From DATEPR01 sp036491115 (GTDB lineage: Bacteria; Actinomycetota; Actinomycetes; Mycobacteriales; Pseudonocardiaceae), in NCBI GenBank assembly GCA_036491115.1, contig DASXCQ010000068.1:40265-104264 (forward strand): DNA of 64,000 nucleotides, given 5' to 3'. Each line of letters begins with the position of its first letter. Position 1 is the first letter of the stretch. The position numbers and the translations under genes were made by a program. This document shows positions 46,301 through 54,908 of the stretch, one piece after another. A model generated the notes under the pieces. That model saw nothing but the letters and a program-made list of their open reading frames with translations, was not told the DNA's origin and made no database searches.

Positions 46301-47420
46301 CACGCTGCTGGCGTCCGGCACGTTCACCGGTGAGACGGCCAGCGGGTGGCAGACGCTCACCTTCGCCGGCCCGGTCAACGTGAACTCGAACACGACCTAC
46401 GTCGTGGCGTACTTCGCGCCGAACGGGCACTACTCGGCGACGCCGGGCTACTTCGGCCACAACACCGCGACGTTCAACCAGTTGCACGCGATCGCGGACG
46501 GAACGGACGGCGGCAACGGCGTCTACGGCTACGGCGCCGCGAGCATGTTCCCGTCCAACACGTTCAACGCCAACAACTACTGGGTGGACGTGCTGTGGCA
46601 GCCGGGCGCCAACGGTGACTCGACACCGCCGACGGTGACCAGCACCAGCCCGACGTCCGGGACGACCGGGACCGGCGTGTCCAGCTCGGTGGCCGCCACG
46701 CTGAACGAGGCCGTCGACCTGAGCACGGCGACGTTCACCCTGTCCGACCCGGGCGGCGCCAAGCTGACCGGCACCACCACTCTGTCGGCGGACCAGCAGA
46801 CGCTGGTGTTCAACCCGTCCGCCGCGCTGGCACCGAACACGACGTACACCGCGAGCGTGCAGGTGGCCGACGTGAACGGGAACCTGATGAGTACGGCAAC
46901 CACGTGGTCGTTCACCACGACGTCGACGACGACGTGTCCGTGCTCGCTGTTCAGCGCGGCCAGCGTGCCGACGGTGGTCGCCACGAACGACCCGCATCCC
47001 TACGAACTCGGCGTCCGGTTCACCCCGTCGGTGAACGGCACGATCAACGGCGTCAAGTTCTACAAGGCGGCGCAGAACACCGGCACCCACACGGCGAACC
47101 TCTACACGGCGACCGGCACCCTGCTGGCCACCGGCACGTTCACCGGCGAGTCGGCCAGCGGGTGGCAGACGATGACGTTCAGCACCCCGGTCGCGGTCAC
47201 CGCGGGCACGGCCTATGTCGCCTCGTACACGACGACGGTCGGCTTCTACTCCGGTGACAACGGCTACTTCAACAAGACGGCGGTGAACAACCCCAACCTG
47301 GTGGCCGGGCTGAACGTGGCCGGCAAGGCGAACGGTGTGTTCACGGCCGGCAGCGGATTCCCGAAGACCAACTTCGGTGGCTCCAACTACTGGGTGGACG
47401 TGGTCTTCAACAACAGTTGA
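43374..47420 (+). CDS. Large secreted protein with DMFase-like domain and three DUF4082 repeats
   Basis: A 1,348-residue exported protein. A long N-terminal hydrophobic segment (AVHLVVAVALVAAAIVVPTV) ends at SANAA-N. Residues ~60-555 resemble the N,N-dimethylformamidase beta-subunit-like domain (MFMSVGHDEYWSNEQR-type, GTLGYEWDTV). An Ig-like domain (~560-640) follows. Three DUF4082 repeats (~643-804, ~916-1079, ~1189-1348), each opening with CPC and carrying FYKGAGNTGTHTG-like motifs, alternate with two SbsA-type Ig-like domains (~810-910, ~1082-1184). It lies amid glycan genes and may bind or act on the polymer outside the cell; that is inference. Confidence 0.9.
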   Translation: MGRWQGTVAGLRITAVHLVVAVALVAAAIVVPTVVFSGSANAANPCAAPVANPVACENTQPGTPNWQVQAVDPSIAGFTTDISTNAGGSVQFKVNTDASSYDIFIFRLGYYQGIGARQITDLAVRTKTVQPACLSQASTGMTDCGNWAVSTSWQVPTTAVSGLYYAVLHRNDTGGEGEIPFVIRNDTSHSDVLFQTSDETWQAYNSYGGNSLYTGSGPGANGASFAVSYNRPLTGEGEENFIFNAEFPMLFFLEEQGYDVSYTSDVDSARNGALIKNHKVFMSVGHDEYWSNEQRANVQAAMDAGVNAAFMTGNDTFWKTRFDASIDPSATAWRTVICYKETQASKKIDPSALWTGSWRDPRFSPPADGGRPENAMVGQMFQMNGYRSDSLQVPAAYGKMRLWRNTPLTTMAAGTTYTFQPGTLGYEWDTVQDNGFQPAGVAKLSSTTVAADGNYVLNNYGDSYGPGTLTHNLTMYRDAVSHSLVFSAGDVQWAWGLADDHAFQTDTPTHDVRMQQATVNLLADMGAQPATLMAGLTAATASTDTTAPAVTITNAPAPTVGQNYSFSGTVTDAGGGQVANVEASSDGGTTWHYANWNAGANTWSYSFVPGGVGPVTVEVRAVDDSANLSTPVAATLTVGPRTCPCGVFADSSAPAVPAATDTSNIEVGMKFQSSQAGFVTGIRFYKGAGNTGTHTGTLWSATGTKLASGVFTNETATGWQNMTFARSVPVQANTTYVVSYHAPAGHYAATNNWFTNAPTILQPMTGLQGTTTSANGVFALGTATAFPKDSFQNTNYWVDATFNTVAAPNIQPPNVLANNPANGTGSVSLTPPINVTFDEPVVQSSLQFSVTSAAGPVAGTTALSADRTTVTFTPTAALAATTAYTVSVKATDDSGNVMPTAFTYSFTTGKPRPSSCPCTIWDDFTTPAVVDSGDAASVTVGTKVRFDAKGQVTGVRFYKGPNNTGTHVGSLYTSTGTLLASGTFTGETASGWQTLTFAGPVNVNSNTTYVVAYFAPNGHYSATPGYFGHNTATFNQLHAIADGTDGGNGVYGYGAASMFPSNTFNANNYWVDVLWQPGANGDSTPPTVTSTSPTSGTTGTGVSSSVAATLNEAVDLSTATFTLSDPGGAKLTGTTTLSADQQTLVFNPSAALAPNTTYTASVQVADVNGNLMSTATTWSFTTTSTTTCPCSLFSAASVPTVVATNDPHPYELGVRFTPSVNGTINGVKFYKAAQNTGTHTANLYTATGTLLATGTFTGESASGWQTMTFSTPVAVTAGTAYVASYTTTVGFYSGDNGYFNKTAVNNPNLVAGLNVAGKANGVFTAGSGFPKTNFGGSNYWVDVVFNNS

Positions 47421-47493
47421 CGAGCGCGCGGGTGCGACGCGGCCGGGTAGCCAACTGGTTGCCCGGCCGCCGCGCGAAGGGGGGAGAACGGTC

Positions 47494-48750
47494 ATGACGG
47501 GAGGGGCCCAGCGGCGTCCGCTGACGGTGCTGATGTCGGGAACCAACTGGGACGGCGTGCGCAAGTCGGAGCGCGCGCTGACCGAGGCGTTGCGCCGGTA
47601 CACCGACGTGCTGTGGGTCGATCCGCCGGTCTCCCCCGCGACACCGAAGCGCTACCGGCGGTTCGGCGACGCGGGTCCGGTGTGGCGGCCCACGCTGTCC
47701 GAACCGGAGCAGGGCGTGTACCGGTTGACGCCGGTGGTGTTGCCCGGACTGAGCCGGCCGGTGGTGCGGTCGACGACGTGGCCGCTGGTCCGGCGCCAGG
47801 TGCGTGGTGCGCTGGCCACGCTGGGCCGGGTGCCGTTCGCGGTGATCTCCTGTTCACTGGACGACGTGCTGCGCGGCTGGCCGGCGGGCACGGCCACGGT
47901 GTTGCGCGGCGCGGACGACTGGGTGGCCGGCGCGGAGCTGATGGGCCAGCCGGTGGCTCGGTTGCGCAGGGACGAGCGGCGGGCGGTGACCACGGCCGAC
48001 CTGGTGCTGGCCATCACGCCGCTGCTGGCGGACAGGTGGCGGGCGCTGGGTGCCACGCCGGTGTTGCTGCCCAACGGGTGTGACCCGGAGCCGTACCTGC
48101 GGGTGGACACGGTGGCGCCGGCGCCGCTGCCCTCCGGTTTCCCGACGCCGGTGGCCGGGGTGGTGGGCCAGCTCAACAACAGGTTGGACGCCGGCCTGCT
48201 GGCCGCCGTCGCGGACACCGGACTCGGCCTGCTGCTGGTGGGCCCGCACGATCCGGGTTGGCTGCCCGACACGTGGGCGGACCTGGTGGCCCGGCCGAAC
48301 GTGCACCACGCCGGGGCCGTGCCGTTCGACGAACTGCCCAGCTGGCTGGCCAGAATGGACGTCGGCCTCACCCCGTACACCGACACCGAGTTCAACCGGG
48401 CGTCGTTCCCGTTGAAGACACTGGAATATCTGGCCGCCGGGCTGCCGGTGGTCGGCTCGGACCTGCCGGCCACCAGGGCGCTGGCGGTGGAGAGCCAGGA
48501 CGTCACGGTCGTCGGCGGACCTGCCGCGTTCGCCCGTGCCGTGCTGACCGCCGCCGACCTGCCCAGGACGGCGGACGTGCTGCGGCGGCGGCGCAACGTG
48601 GTGACGGTGCGTCATTCCTGGGCGTCCCGCGCCACCCGGCTGGCCAGCCTGCTGGGCCTGGCCACTGCAACGAACCGGGCCGCGACACCGATGCACCCGG
48701 TGACGAGCCGGAGCGCCGGTCCCGCCGAAACCCCGAGGAGAGTGGGATGA
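47494..48750 (+). CDS. Glycosyltransferase (GT4-like)
   Basis: A 418-residue GT-B-type glycosyltransferase. N-terminal domain begins VLMSGTNWDGVRKSERALTE. The C-terminal donor-binding domain has LPNGCDPEPYL, GLLLVGPHDPGW and FPLKTLEYLAAGLPVVGSDLPA, with the E-x7-E-like region characteristic of GT4 enzymes. It adds a sugar to the lipid-linked repeat. AAGGGGGGAGA precedes the ATG at 47494. The stop overlaps the ATG of the aminotransferase (ATGA), so they are translationally coupled. The donor and acceptor are unknown. Confidence 0.9.
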   Translation: MTGGAQRRPLTVLMSGTNWDGVRKSERALTEALRRYTDVLWVDPPVSPATPKRYRRFGDAGPVWRPTLSEPEQGVYRLTPVVLPGLSRPVVRSTTWPLVRRQVRGALATLGRVPFAVISCSLDDVLRGWPAGTATVLRGADDWVAGAELMGQPVARLRRDERRAVTTADLVLAITPLLADRWRALGATPVLLPNGCDPEPYLRVDTVAPAPLPSGFPTPVAGVVGQLNNRLDAGLLAAVADTGLGLLLVGPHDPGWLPDTWADLVARPNVHHAGAVPFDELPSWLARMDVGLTPYTDTEFNRASFPLKTLEYLAAGLPVVGSDLPATRALAVESQDVTVVGGPAAFARAVLTAADLPRTADVLRRRRNVVTVRHSWASRATRLASLLGLATATNRAATPMHPVTSRSAGPAETPRRVG

Positions 48751-49883
48751 TCCCGGTCATGCGGCCCCTGCTGGGCGACGCCGAGGCGGCCGCGCTCGCC
48801 GAGGTGATCGCCAGCGGGTGGGTCGCGCAGGGCCCCAGGGTCGCCGAGTTCGAGCGCCGGTTCGCCGAACACGTCGGCGCCGCCGAGGGCGTCGCGGTCT
48901 CGTCGTGCACCACGGCACTGCACCTGGCGCTGTACGTGCTGGGTGTGGGGCCGGGCGACGAGGTGGTCGTGCCGTCGTTCTCGTTCATCGCGTCGGCCAA
49001 CGCGGTGCGCTACTGCGGTGCGACGCCGGTGTTCGCCGACGTCGACCCGGCGACCGGGAACATCACCGCGGACACCGTGGGCCCGGTGCTCAGCGCGCGG
49101 ACCAAGGTGGTCATGGCGGTGCACCAGGGCGGCGTACCCGCCGACGTCGCCGCGCTGCGGACCCTCTGCGGTGACATCCCGGTGCTGGAGGACGCGGCGT
49201 GCGCCGCGGGGTCGACCTACCGCGACGGTCACGTCGGCGCGGGCGCGCCGCTGGCCGCCTGGTCGTTCCACCCGCGCAAGCTGCTCACCACCGGCGAGGG
49301 CGGCATGGTCACCACGGACGACCCCCGGTTGGCGGCCCGGCTGCGCCGGTTGCGCGAGCACGGCATGAGTGTGTCCGCCGCGGACCGGCACGCGGCCGGC
49401 AAGCCGGTGGTCGAGCAGTACCTGGAGACCGGTTTCAACTACCGGATGACCGACCTGCAGGCCGCCGTCGGCATCGTCCAGCTGGGACGGTTGCCGGGCA
49501 TGGTGGCGCGGCGGCGGGAACTGGCCGCGCGCTACCACGAACTGCTGGCCGGCGTACGCGGTGTCCGGGCGGTGCACGACCCCGCCCACGGCACCACGAA
49601 CTACCAGGCGTTCTGGGTGGAGCTGCCCGATCAGGTCGGTCAGAGCGATGTGCTGGCCGCGCTGGCCGCATCGGGCGTGTCGGCGCGGCGGGGCATCATG
49701 GCCGCGCACCTGGAACCGGCCTACGCGGACGCGGCGCACGTGCCGCTGCCGGTCACCGAGCGGCTCACCCGGCGCACGGTGATCCTGCCGCTGCACCACG
49801 AACTGGCTCCGTGGCAACAGGATCTCGTCGTGCAGACGCTGGTCGCCGCGATCGGTGCCGTGCCGACGTCGGCCACCGTATGA
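48747..49883 (+). CDS. DegT/DnrJ/EryC1-type sugar aminotransferase (PglE/LegC-like)
   Basis: A 378-residue PLP-dependent aminotransferase. The Schiff-base lysine is in SFHPRKLLTTGEGG. GWVAQGPRVAEFERRFAEHVG near the N terminus and DVDPATGNITADTV (PLP binding) are family hallmarks. It aminates a keto sugar nucleotide, probably UDP-4-keto-6-deoxy-GlcNAc. It is immediately followed by a PglD/NeuD-type acyltransferase overlapping its stop. That pair is the same as in bacillosamine (PglE-PglD) synthesis, which suggests a 4-amino/4-acylamino sugar. GAGGAG is just upstream. Confidence 0.92.
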   Translation: MIPVMRPLLGDAEAAALAEVIASGWVAQGPRVAEFERRFAEHVGAAEGVAVSSCTTALHLALYVLGVGPGDEVVVPSFSFIASANAVRYCGATPVFADVDPATGNITADTVGPVLSARTKVVMAVHQGGVPADVAALRTLCGDIPVLEDAACAAGSTYRDGHVGAGAPLAAWSFHPRKLLTTGEGGMVTTDDPRLAARLRRLREHGMSVSAADRHAAGKPVVEQYLETGFNYRMTDLQAAVGIVQLGRLPGMVARRRELAARYHELLAGVRGVRAVHDPAHGTTNYQAFWVELPDQVGQSDVLAALAASGVSARRGIMAAHLEPAYADAAHVPLPVTERLTRRTVILPLHHELAPWQQDLVVQTLVAAIGAVPTSATV

Positions 49884-50518
49884 CGGCCCGCCCACTGCTG
49901 CTGCTCGGCGCCGGCGGGCTGGCCAGGGAGACACTGGCCGCCGCCCGCACGCTGCCGGACACCTGGCGGCCGATCGGCGTGCTGGACGACGATCCCGCCC
50001 GGCACGGCGGCGAGGTGGACGGCCTGCCCGTGCTGGGCCCCACCGACCTGGTGCACGACCACCCGGACGCCGCCGTCGGGCCGTGTGTCGCGTCACCGCA
50101 CCGGCCCGCCGGCCGGTTGCGGCTGGTCGAACGGCTGGGCCTGCCGGCCGACCGCTGGGCCACGGTCGTCCACCCCGGCGCGTCGATCGCGGCGGGCACC
50201 GTGCTCGGCGAGGGTGCCATCGTGCTGGCCGGTGTCGTGGTCACCGCACCGATCACGATCGGCCGGTTCCTGATGGCGATGCCGCACGTGCTGCTCACCC
50301 ACGACGACGAGGTGCGCGACGGCGTCACGCTGGCCGGCCGCGCCACGCTGGCCGGTGGCGTCCGGATCGGCAGGGGCGCCTACGTCGGTCAGGGCGCGAT
50401 GATCCGCGAGAACGTGGTGATCGGCGACGACGCCGTCATCGGCATGGGGTCCGTCGTCCTGGCGGACGTCCCGGATGGACAGACGTGGGCCGGTGTGCCG
50501 GCCAGGAAACTCAGGTAA
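49880..50518 (+). CDS. PglD/NeuD-family sugar O/N-acyltransferase
   Basis: A 212-residue left-handed beta-helix acyltransferase. The N-terminal Rossmann-like part begins LLLLGAGGLARETLAAAR and has GVLDDDPARHGGEVDGLPVLG. The C-terminal hexapeptide repeats start ATVVHPGASIAAGTVLGEGA and pass through VRIGRGAYVGQGAMI. The last turn is PDGQTWAGVPARKL. It acylates an amino sugar nucleotide. Family members N-acetylate UDP-4-amino sugars (PglD) or O-acetylate sialic acid (NeuD). ATG overlaps the previous stop. Confidence 0.9.
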   Translation: MTARPLLLLGAGGLARETLAAARTLPDTWRPIGVLDDDPARHGGEVDGLPVLGPTDLVHDHPDAAVGPCVASPHRPAGRLRLVERLGLPADRWATVVHPGASIAAGTVLGEGAIVLAGVVVTAPITIGRFLMAMPHVLLTHDDEVRDGVTLAGRATLAGGVRIGRGAYVGQGAMIRENVVIGDDAVIGMGSVVLADVPDGQTWAGVPARKLR

Positions 50519-50521
50519 CCG

Positions 50522-51790
50522 ATGCGGATCATCGTCTATCCCCACTCGATGGGCATCGGCGGTTCCCAGCTCAACGCCGTCCAGCTGGCCGGTGCCGTGC
50601 GCGACCGGGGCCACGAGGTGATCGTGGTCGCCGAGCCGGGACCGCTGGTGGACACGGTGCGTGAGCTGGGCCTGGAGATCGTGCCGATCCCGGAGCGGCG
50701 GCGGCGGCCGTCACCGGGCGTGGCGGCGCAGCTGACCCGGCTGGTGACCGAGCGGGGCGTCGACGTGGTGCACGGCTACGAGTGGCCACCCGCCGTCGAG
50801 GCGTTCTACGGCCCCCGACTGCGGCTGGGCACGCCGGTGCTGGCGACCGTGCTGTCGTCGTCGGTGGTGCCGTTCTTCCCCCGGCCGGTGCCGCTGCTGG
50901 TGGGTACCGAGCAGTTGCAGCACACCGCGCGTGCCGCCGGCTACCCGAGGGTGAACCTGATGGAGCCGCCGGTGGACACCGACCACGACCGGCCGGGAGC
51001 GTGCGGCCCGGACGCGGTGGCCCGGTTCCGAGCCGCGTACGCGGCCGATCCCGCGCTGCCGCTGGCCGTCATGGTGTGCCGGCTGGTGCCGGCGCTGAAG
51101 CGGGAGAGCCTGCTGGCCGCGTGCGGCGCGATCGAGGAGCTCGCCGTGAGCGGTTCGCCCGCTCAGTTGGTGATCGTGGGCGACGGCCCGGTGCGGGACG
51201 AGCTGGCCGCGCGGGCCGACGCGGCCAACCGGCGGGCCGGCAGGCGGCTGGTGGTGCTCGCCGGTGCGCTGGCCGACCCCCGGCCGGCGTACGACGCGGC
51301 CGACGTCGTACTGGGCATGGGCGGTTCCGCGTTGCGGGCGCTGGCGTTCGCCAAGCCGCTGGTGGTGGTCGGCGAGCGCGGGTTCAGCGAACTGCTGACC
51401 GAGCGGACCGCGCCGACGTTCCTGGCCGACGGCTGGTACGGCCTCGGGCCCGGTTCGCTCGGCGAGGGTGTCACCGGGCTGCGCCGGCAGCTGTCGGTGG
51501 TGCTGGACGACCCGCTGCTGCGGGCCGAACTCGGCGGGTACGGCAGGGAGTTGGTGCTGACCAGATTCAGCCTGCGCATCGCGGCCGAGACGCAGGAGGA
51601 GGAGTACCGGCAGGTGATCGCCGGCGTGGGGCCGAGACGGCCACTGCTCGGTCCGGCGACCCGCTCGGCCGCCGGAATCCTGAACTACAAGGTGCATCGC
51701 AAGATCAGCAGGTGGCGGGGCACCGTCGCCGTGGACGACGCCAACGCCCAGGCCGTGCGCGCGGCCCGACCCACCGAGGTGCGGACATGA
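50522..51790 (+). CDS. Glycosyltransferase (GT4-type)
   Basis: A 422-residue GT-B enzyme. N-terminal acceptor-binding part: IVYPHSMGIGGSQLNAVQLAG; the GGSQLN loop is characteristic. C-terminal donor part: VMVCRLVPALKRESLLAACG, LVIVGDGPVRDEL, LGMGGSALRALAFAKPLVVVGERGFSELL. It transfers a sugar from a nucleotide donor to the growing repeat unit. It begins three bases after the acyltransferase stop and ends overlapping the aminotransferase ATG, so it is in the same translation-coupled operon. Confidence 0.92.
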   Translation: MRIIVYPHSMGIGGSQLNAVQLAGAVRDRGHEVIVVAEPGPLVDTVRELGLEIVPIPERRRRPSPGVAAQLTRLVTERGVDVVHGYEWPPAVEAFYGPRLRLGTPVLATVLSSSVVPFFPRPVPLLVGTEQLQHTARAAGYPRVNLMEPPVDTDHDRPGACGPDAVARFRAAYAADPALPLAVMVCRLVPALKRESLLAACGAIEELAVSGSPAQLVIVGDGPVRDELAARADAANRRAGRRLVVLAGALADPRPAYDAADVVLGMGGSALRALAFAKPLVVVGERGFSELLTERTAPTFLADGWYGLGPGSLGEGVTGLRRQLSVVLDDPLLRAELGGYGRELVLTRFSLRIAAETQEEEYRQVIAGVGPRRPLLGPATRSAAGILNYKVHRKISRWRGTVAVDDANAQAVRAARPTEVRT

Positions 51791-52887
51791 CGAACATTCC
51801 CCTGGTCGACCTGGCCGCCCAGCATCGGCAGGTGGCCGACGAGGTGGCGGCGGGCTGGGCGCAGGTGCTGGAGCGGACCGCGTTCGTCAACGGGCCCGCC
51901 GTGGCCGCGTTCGAACGCGAGTACGCCGAGTACCTCGGGGTCCGGCACTGCGTCGGCGTGGCCAGTGGCACCGACGCGATCGAGCTGGCGCTGCGCGCGG
52001 CCGGGATCGGCGCCGGTGACGAGTGTGTGTTGCCGGCCAACACGTTCGTCGCCACGGCGGAGGCCGTGGTCCGGGCGGGTGCGGCACCGGTGCTGGTGGA
52101 CTGCGAACCGGACACCGGCCTGATCGACCCGGCCGCGGTGGGTGCCGCGGTGGGGTCGCGGACCCGGGCGGTGCTGCCGGTGCACCTGTACGGCCAGGCG
52201 GCCGCGGTCGAGCGGCTCCGGCCGGTGGCGGGTGACGCGCTGATCGTGGAGGACGCGGCGCAGTCGCAGGGCGCGCTGCGGCACGGCGTGCCGACCGGCT
52301 CGCTCGGCGACATCGCCGCGACCAGCTTCTTCCCCGGCAAGAACCTGGGCGCCTACGGTGACGCGGGCGCCGTCATGACCGACGACGACGACCTGGCCGA
52401 TGCGGTGCGGCTGCTGCGCGACCACGGTTCGCCGCGCCGCTACGAGCACGTGGTGCTGGGCTTCAACAGCAGGCTGGACACGCTGCAGGCGGTGGTGCTG
52501 TCGGCGAAGCTGCGCAGGCTGGACGGGTGGAACGACGATCGGCGCAAGGCGGCCGAGCGATACCACGACCTGCTGTCCGGTCTGCCGGACGTGCGGCGGC
52601 CGGTGGTGGCCGAGGGCAACGACCCGGTGTGGCACCTGTATCCGGTGCTGGTGCCGGAGCGCGACCGGGTGCTGTCCGTGCTGCACGACGCGGGCATCGG
52701 CGCCGGCATCCACTACCCCACCCCGGTCCACCTGACCGGCACGTTCGCCCATCTCGGCCTGCCGGCCGGCTCGTACCCGAACGCCGAACAGCGCGCGCGG
52801 CACCAGCTGTCCCTGCCGATCTTCCCGGAGATCACGGCCGCGCAGCAGGAGCGGGTGGTCGAGGTGCTCGCCGGGGCGCTGAGATGA
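51787..52887 (+). CDS. DegT-family aminotransferase (WlbE/WbpE-like)
   Basis: A 366-residue PLP aminotransferase. The catalytic Lys is in SFFPGKNLGAYGDAGA. IPLVDLAAQHRQV opens the protein and HYPTPVHLTGTFAHLGLPAGS lies near the end; these are typical of WbpE/WlbE/FdtB-type 3-aminotransferases. The GxFFPGKNLGAYGDAG signature is distinct from the SFHPRK type upstream, so the two enzymes probably serve different substrates. The WlbB-type acyltransferase starts by overlapping its stop. Together with the WlbA-like oxidoreductase at 39537 it can make a 3-amino sugar. Confidence 0.93.
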   Translation: MTNIPLVDLAAQHRQVADEVAAGWAQVLERTAFVNGPAVAAFEREYAEYLGVRHCVGVASGTDAIELALRAAGIGAGDECVLPANTFVATAEAVVRAGAAPVLVDCEPDTGLIDPAAVGAAVGSRTRAVLPVHLYGQAAAVERLRPVAGDALIVEDAAQSQGALRHGVPTGSLGDIAATSFFPGKNLGAYGDAGAVMTDDDDLADAVRLLRDHGSPRRYEHVVLGFNSRLDTLQAVVLSAKLRRLDGWNDDRRKAAERYHDLLSGLPDVRRPVVAEGNDPVWHLYPVLVPERDRVLSVLHDAGIGAGIHYPTPVHLTGTFAHLGLPAGSYPNAEQRARHQLSLPIFPEITAAQQERVVEVLAGALR

Positions 52888-53459
52888 ACGACGTGTTCGT
52901 GCACCCCGCCGGGCTCTGCGAGAGCGACGACGTCGGTGCGGGCACCAGGGTGTGGGCGTTCGCGCACGTGCTCCCGGGCGCGATCGTCGGTCGCGACTGC
53001 AACATCTGCGACGGCGCGTTCGTGGAGACCGGTGCCGTGCTGGGTGACCGGGTGACGGTGAAGAACGGGACGCTGGTGTTCGCCGGCGTGACGTGCGAGG
53101 ACGAGGTGTTCCTCGGCCCGAACGTGTTGTTCACCAACGATCTGCGGCCGCGTGCCGCGCGCGGACGGGGTGCGGACGAGTTGTTGTCCACCGTGGTGCG
53201 CCGGGGTGCCAGCCTGGGTGCCGGTGTCGTGGTGGTGTGCGGGCACGTGATCGGCGAGTACGCGTTCGCGGCCGCCGGTTCGGTGATCGCCTCCGGCGTG
53301 CCGGCGCACGCCTTCGTGGCCGGCAATCCGGCGCGGCAGAAGGGCTGGGTGTGCGTCTGCGGTGAACGCCTGACCGCCGGACTGCGCTGTGCCGCCTGCG
53401 AACGCCGCTTCGAACCGGGCGCGGCAGGGCTGCGCGCGGCCGGCGCACTGTCAGCCTAG
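52884..53459 (+). CDS. WlbB-type hexapeptide acetyltransferase with a C-terminal zinc ribbon
   Basis: A 191-residue left-handed beta-helix acetyltransferase. Repeats such as CNICDGAFVETGAVLGDRV and GVTCEDEVFLGPNVLFTNDL match WlbB/WbpD, which N-acetylates UDP-3-amino-GlcNAcA. The last ~40 residues add CVCGERLTAGLRCAACERRF, a four-cysteine (CxC and CxxC) ribbon not present in the usual WlbB. It could bind zinc or a partner. It closes this operon; the stop is overlapped by the convergent flippase gene. Confidence 0.9.
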   Translation: MNDVFVHPAGLCESDDVGAGTRVWAFAHVLPGAIVGRDCNICDGAFVETGAVLGDRVTVKNGTLVFAGVTCEDEVFLGPNVLFTNDLRPRAARGRGADELLSTVVRRGASLGAGVVVVCGHVIGEYAFAAAGSVIASGVPAHAFVAGNPARQKGWVCVCGERLTAGLRCAACERRFEPGAAGLRAAGALSA

Positions 53460-54908
53460 TTCGCGGAACAACCGCCGCATCGGCCACACGAACGGGAGGT
53501 AGACCGCGAGACCGAGCGCGCCGCCGATGAGCAGGCGCTCGAAGTTGGGTGGCGTCACGAGCCGCACCAACAGCACCACGATCACGAGGACCGCACAGCC
53601 GAGCACCGGCCGGACCACGGCCACGGCCAGCCGGCGGACCGGGATCCCGGTGGCACGGACGGCCAGCACGAAGGCCGGCAACACCAACAACACCGCGACG
53701 GCCGCGTGGGCCGCGCCGACACCCCGGATGCCGTCCAGTTTGGCGCCGATCGGCAGGAACACCACCAGCGCGGCGAACCACCCGGCCTGCAGCCACATCG
53801 TCCGCCGGGCCCAGCCCAGCGCCACGAGGTAGTCGTAGCCCAACTCCCCCGCCACCCGCACCGCGCCGAGTACCACCAGGAACTCCAGTGCGCCGGTCGA
53901 CCCTTCCCACTTCTGCCCGTACAGCGTGGTCACGATGGGCAGGGCGAGCAGGCCCAGCAGGGCGCACACCGGCAGGGTCGCCGCCATGAGCATGCCGGCC
54001 AGCCTGGCCAGCACCTCCTCCCGGCGCCGTGGATCGTCCTGGACGCGACTGAACGCGGCCAGCGACACCCGCCGTACCACCGTGGAGAACATGTTCACCG
54101 GCCAACTGGCCAGGTTGAACGCCTGCAGGTACAGGCCTAGCGCGACCGCGCCGAGCAGGTGCCCTGTCACCACGTAGTCGACGTTGAGCATGGCGAACAC
54201 CAGCAGGCTGGCGCCGGCCAGCGGCAGGCCGAACCGGATCAGCTCGCGCGCCTGGGTGCGGTCGAAACCCGGCCGGGGCCACAGTGACACCAGCCGGAAC
54301 AGCAGTACGGCGGACAGCCCGTTGCCGACCAGCCTGCCGACCGCCAGGCTCCACGGCCCGAGCCCGATCACCGCCAACGCCACCGTGATGCCGGTGGACA
54401 GTGCCAGGTTGGAGAAGTCGACGGCCATCCTGGCGCCCTGGCGGAACTCCCGGTTCACGAACTGGGCCGCGGCCGCCGTCGCGCCGTCGATGAGCACCGA
54501 ACTGCACAGCAGTCGCACCACCCCGGTGGCACCCGGTGAGCCGAGCTGCTCGGCGAATTCCGGCGCGCCGAACCAGCACAGCGCGAACAGCACGAAACTG
54601 CTGATCATCGAGATCGTGGTGACGGTGGGCGCGATCCGCCTCGGGTCGCCCGCCCACCGGACCAGTGCCAGGCTGACGCCCAGCTCGTTGATCGACAGCA
54701 CCGCGTTCAGCGCGACCAGCGCGACCGCGAAGGCACCGAAGTCCTCCGGTGCCAGCAGGTGGGCCAGCAGGATGCCGGTCAGCACCGTGCCCGCCCTGCC
54801 GATCGCGGTGTTCAGGAAGCTGAGCCCGAGTGCCTTGCTGACCTTGCCGTGTTTCGGCGGCGTCGTGCCGGCGGGCTCCTCGGCGGCGTCCGAGTCGACC
54901 GCGGTCAC
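53451..54908 (-). CDS. Wzx-type oligosaccharide flippase
   Basis: A 485-residue polytopic membrane protein with about 12-14 predicted helices, member of the MATE/MOP exporter superfamily. The N terminus reads ALGLSFLNTAIGRAGTVLTG and ILLAHLLAPEDFG, typical of Wzx/MurJ-like proteins. It flips the lipid-linked repeat unit across the membrane for polymerisation. The GTG start overlaps the stop of the membrane glycosyltransferase (GTGA). It is the last gene of the minus-strand operon running 58671 to 53451 and is convergent with the WlbB-type gene. Confidence 0.93.
   Translation of the reverse strand: MTAVDSDAAEEPAGTTPPKHGKVSKALGLSFLNTAIGRAGTVLTGILLAHLLAPEDFGAFAVALVALNAVLSINELGVSLALVRWAGDPRRIAPTVTTISMISSFVLFALCWFGAPEFAEQLGSPGATGVVRLLCSSVLIDGATAAAAQFVNREFRQGARMAVDFSNLALSTGITVALAVIGLGPWSLAVGRLVGNGLSAVLLFRLVSLWPRPGFDRTQARELIRFGLPLAGASLLVFAMLNVDYVVTGHLLGAVALGLYLQAFNLASWPVNMFSTVVRRVSLAAFSRVQDDPRRREEVLARLAGMLMAATLPVCALLGLLALPIVTTLYGQKWEGSTGALEFLVVLGAVRVAGELGYDYLVALGWARRTMWLQAGWFAALVVFLPIGAKLDGIRGVGAAHAAVAVLLVLPAFVLAVRATGIPVRRLAVAVVRPVLGCAVLVIVVLLVRLVTPPNFERLLIGGALGLAVYLPFVWPMRRLFRELG

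Noticed and set aside
43038..47603. A very long minus-strand open frame of ~1,500 codons
   Set aside because: It is antisense to the DUF4082 protein and rich in Arg, Gly and His; in GC-rich DNA such shadows are common. The plus strand shows real domains.
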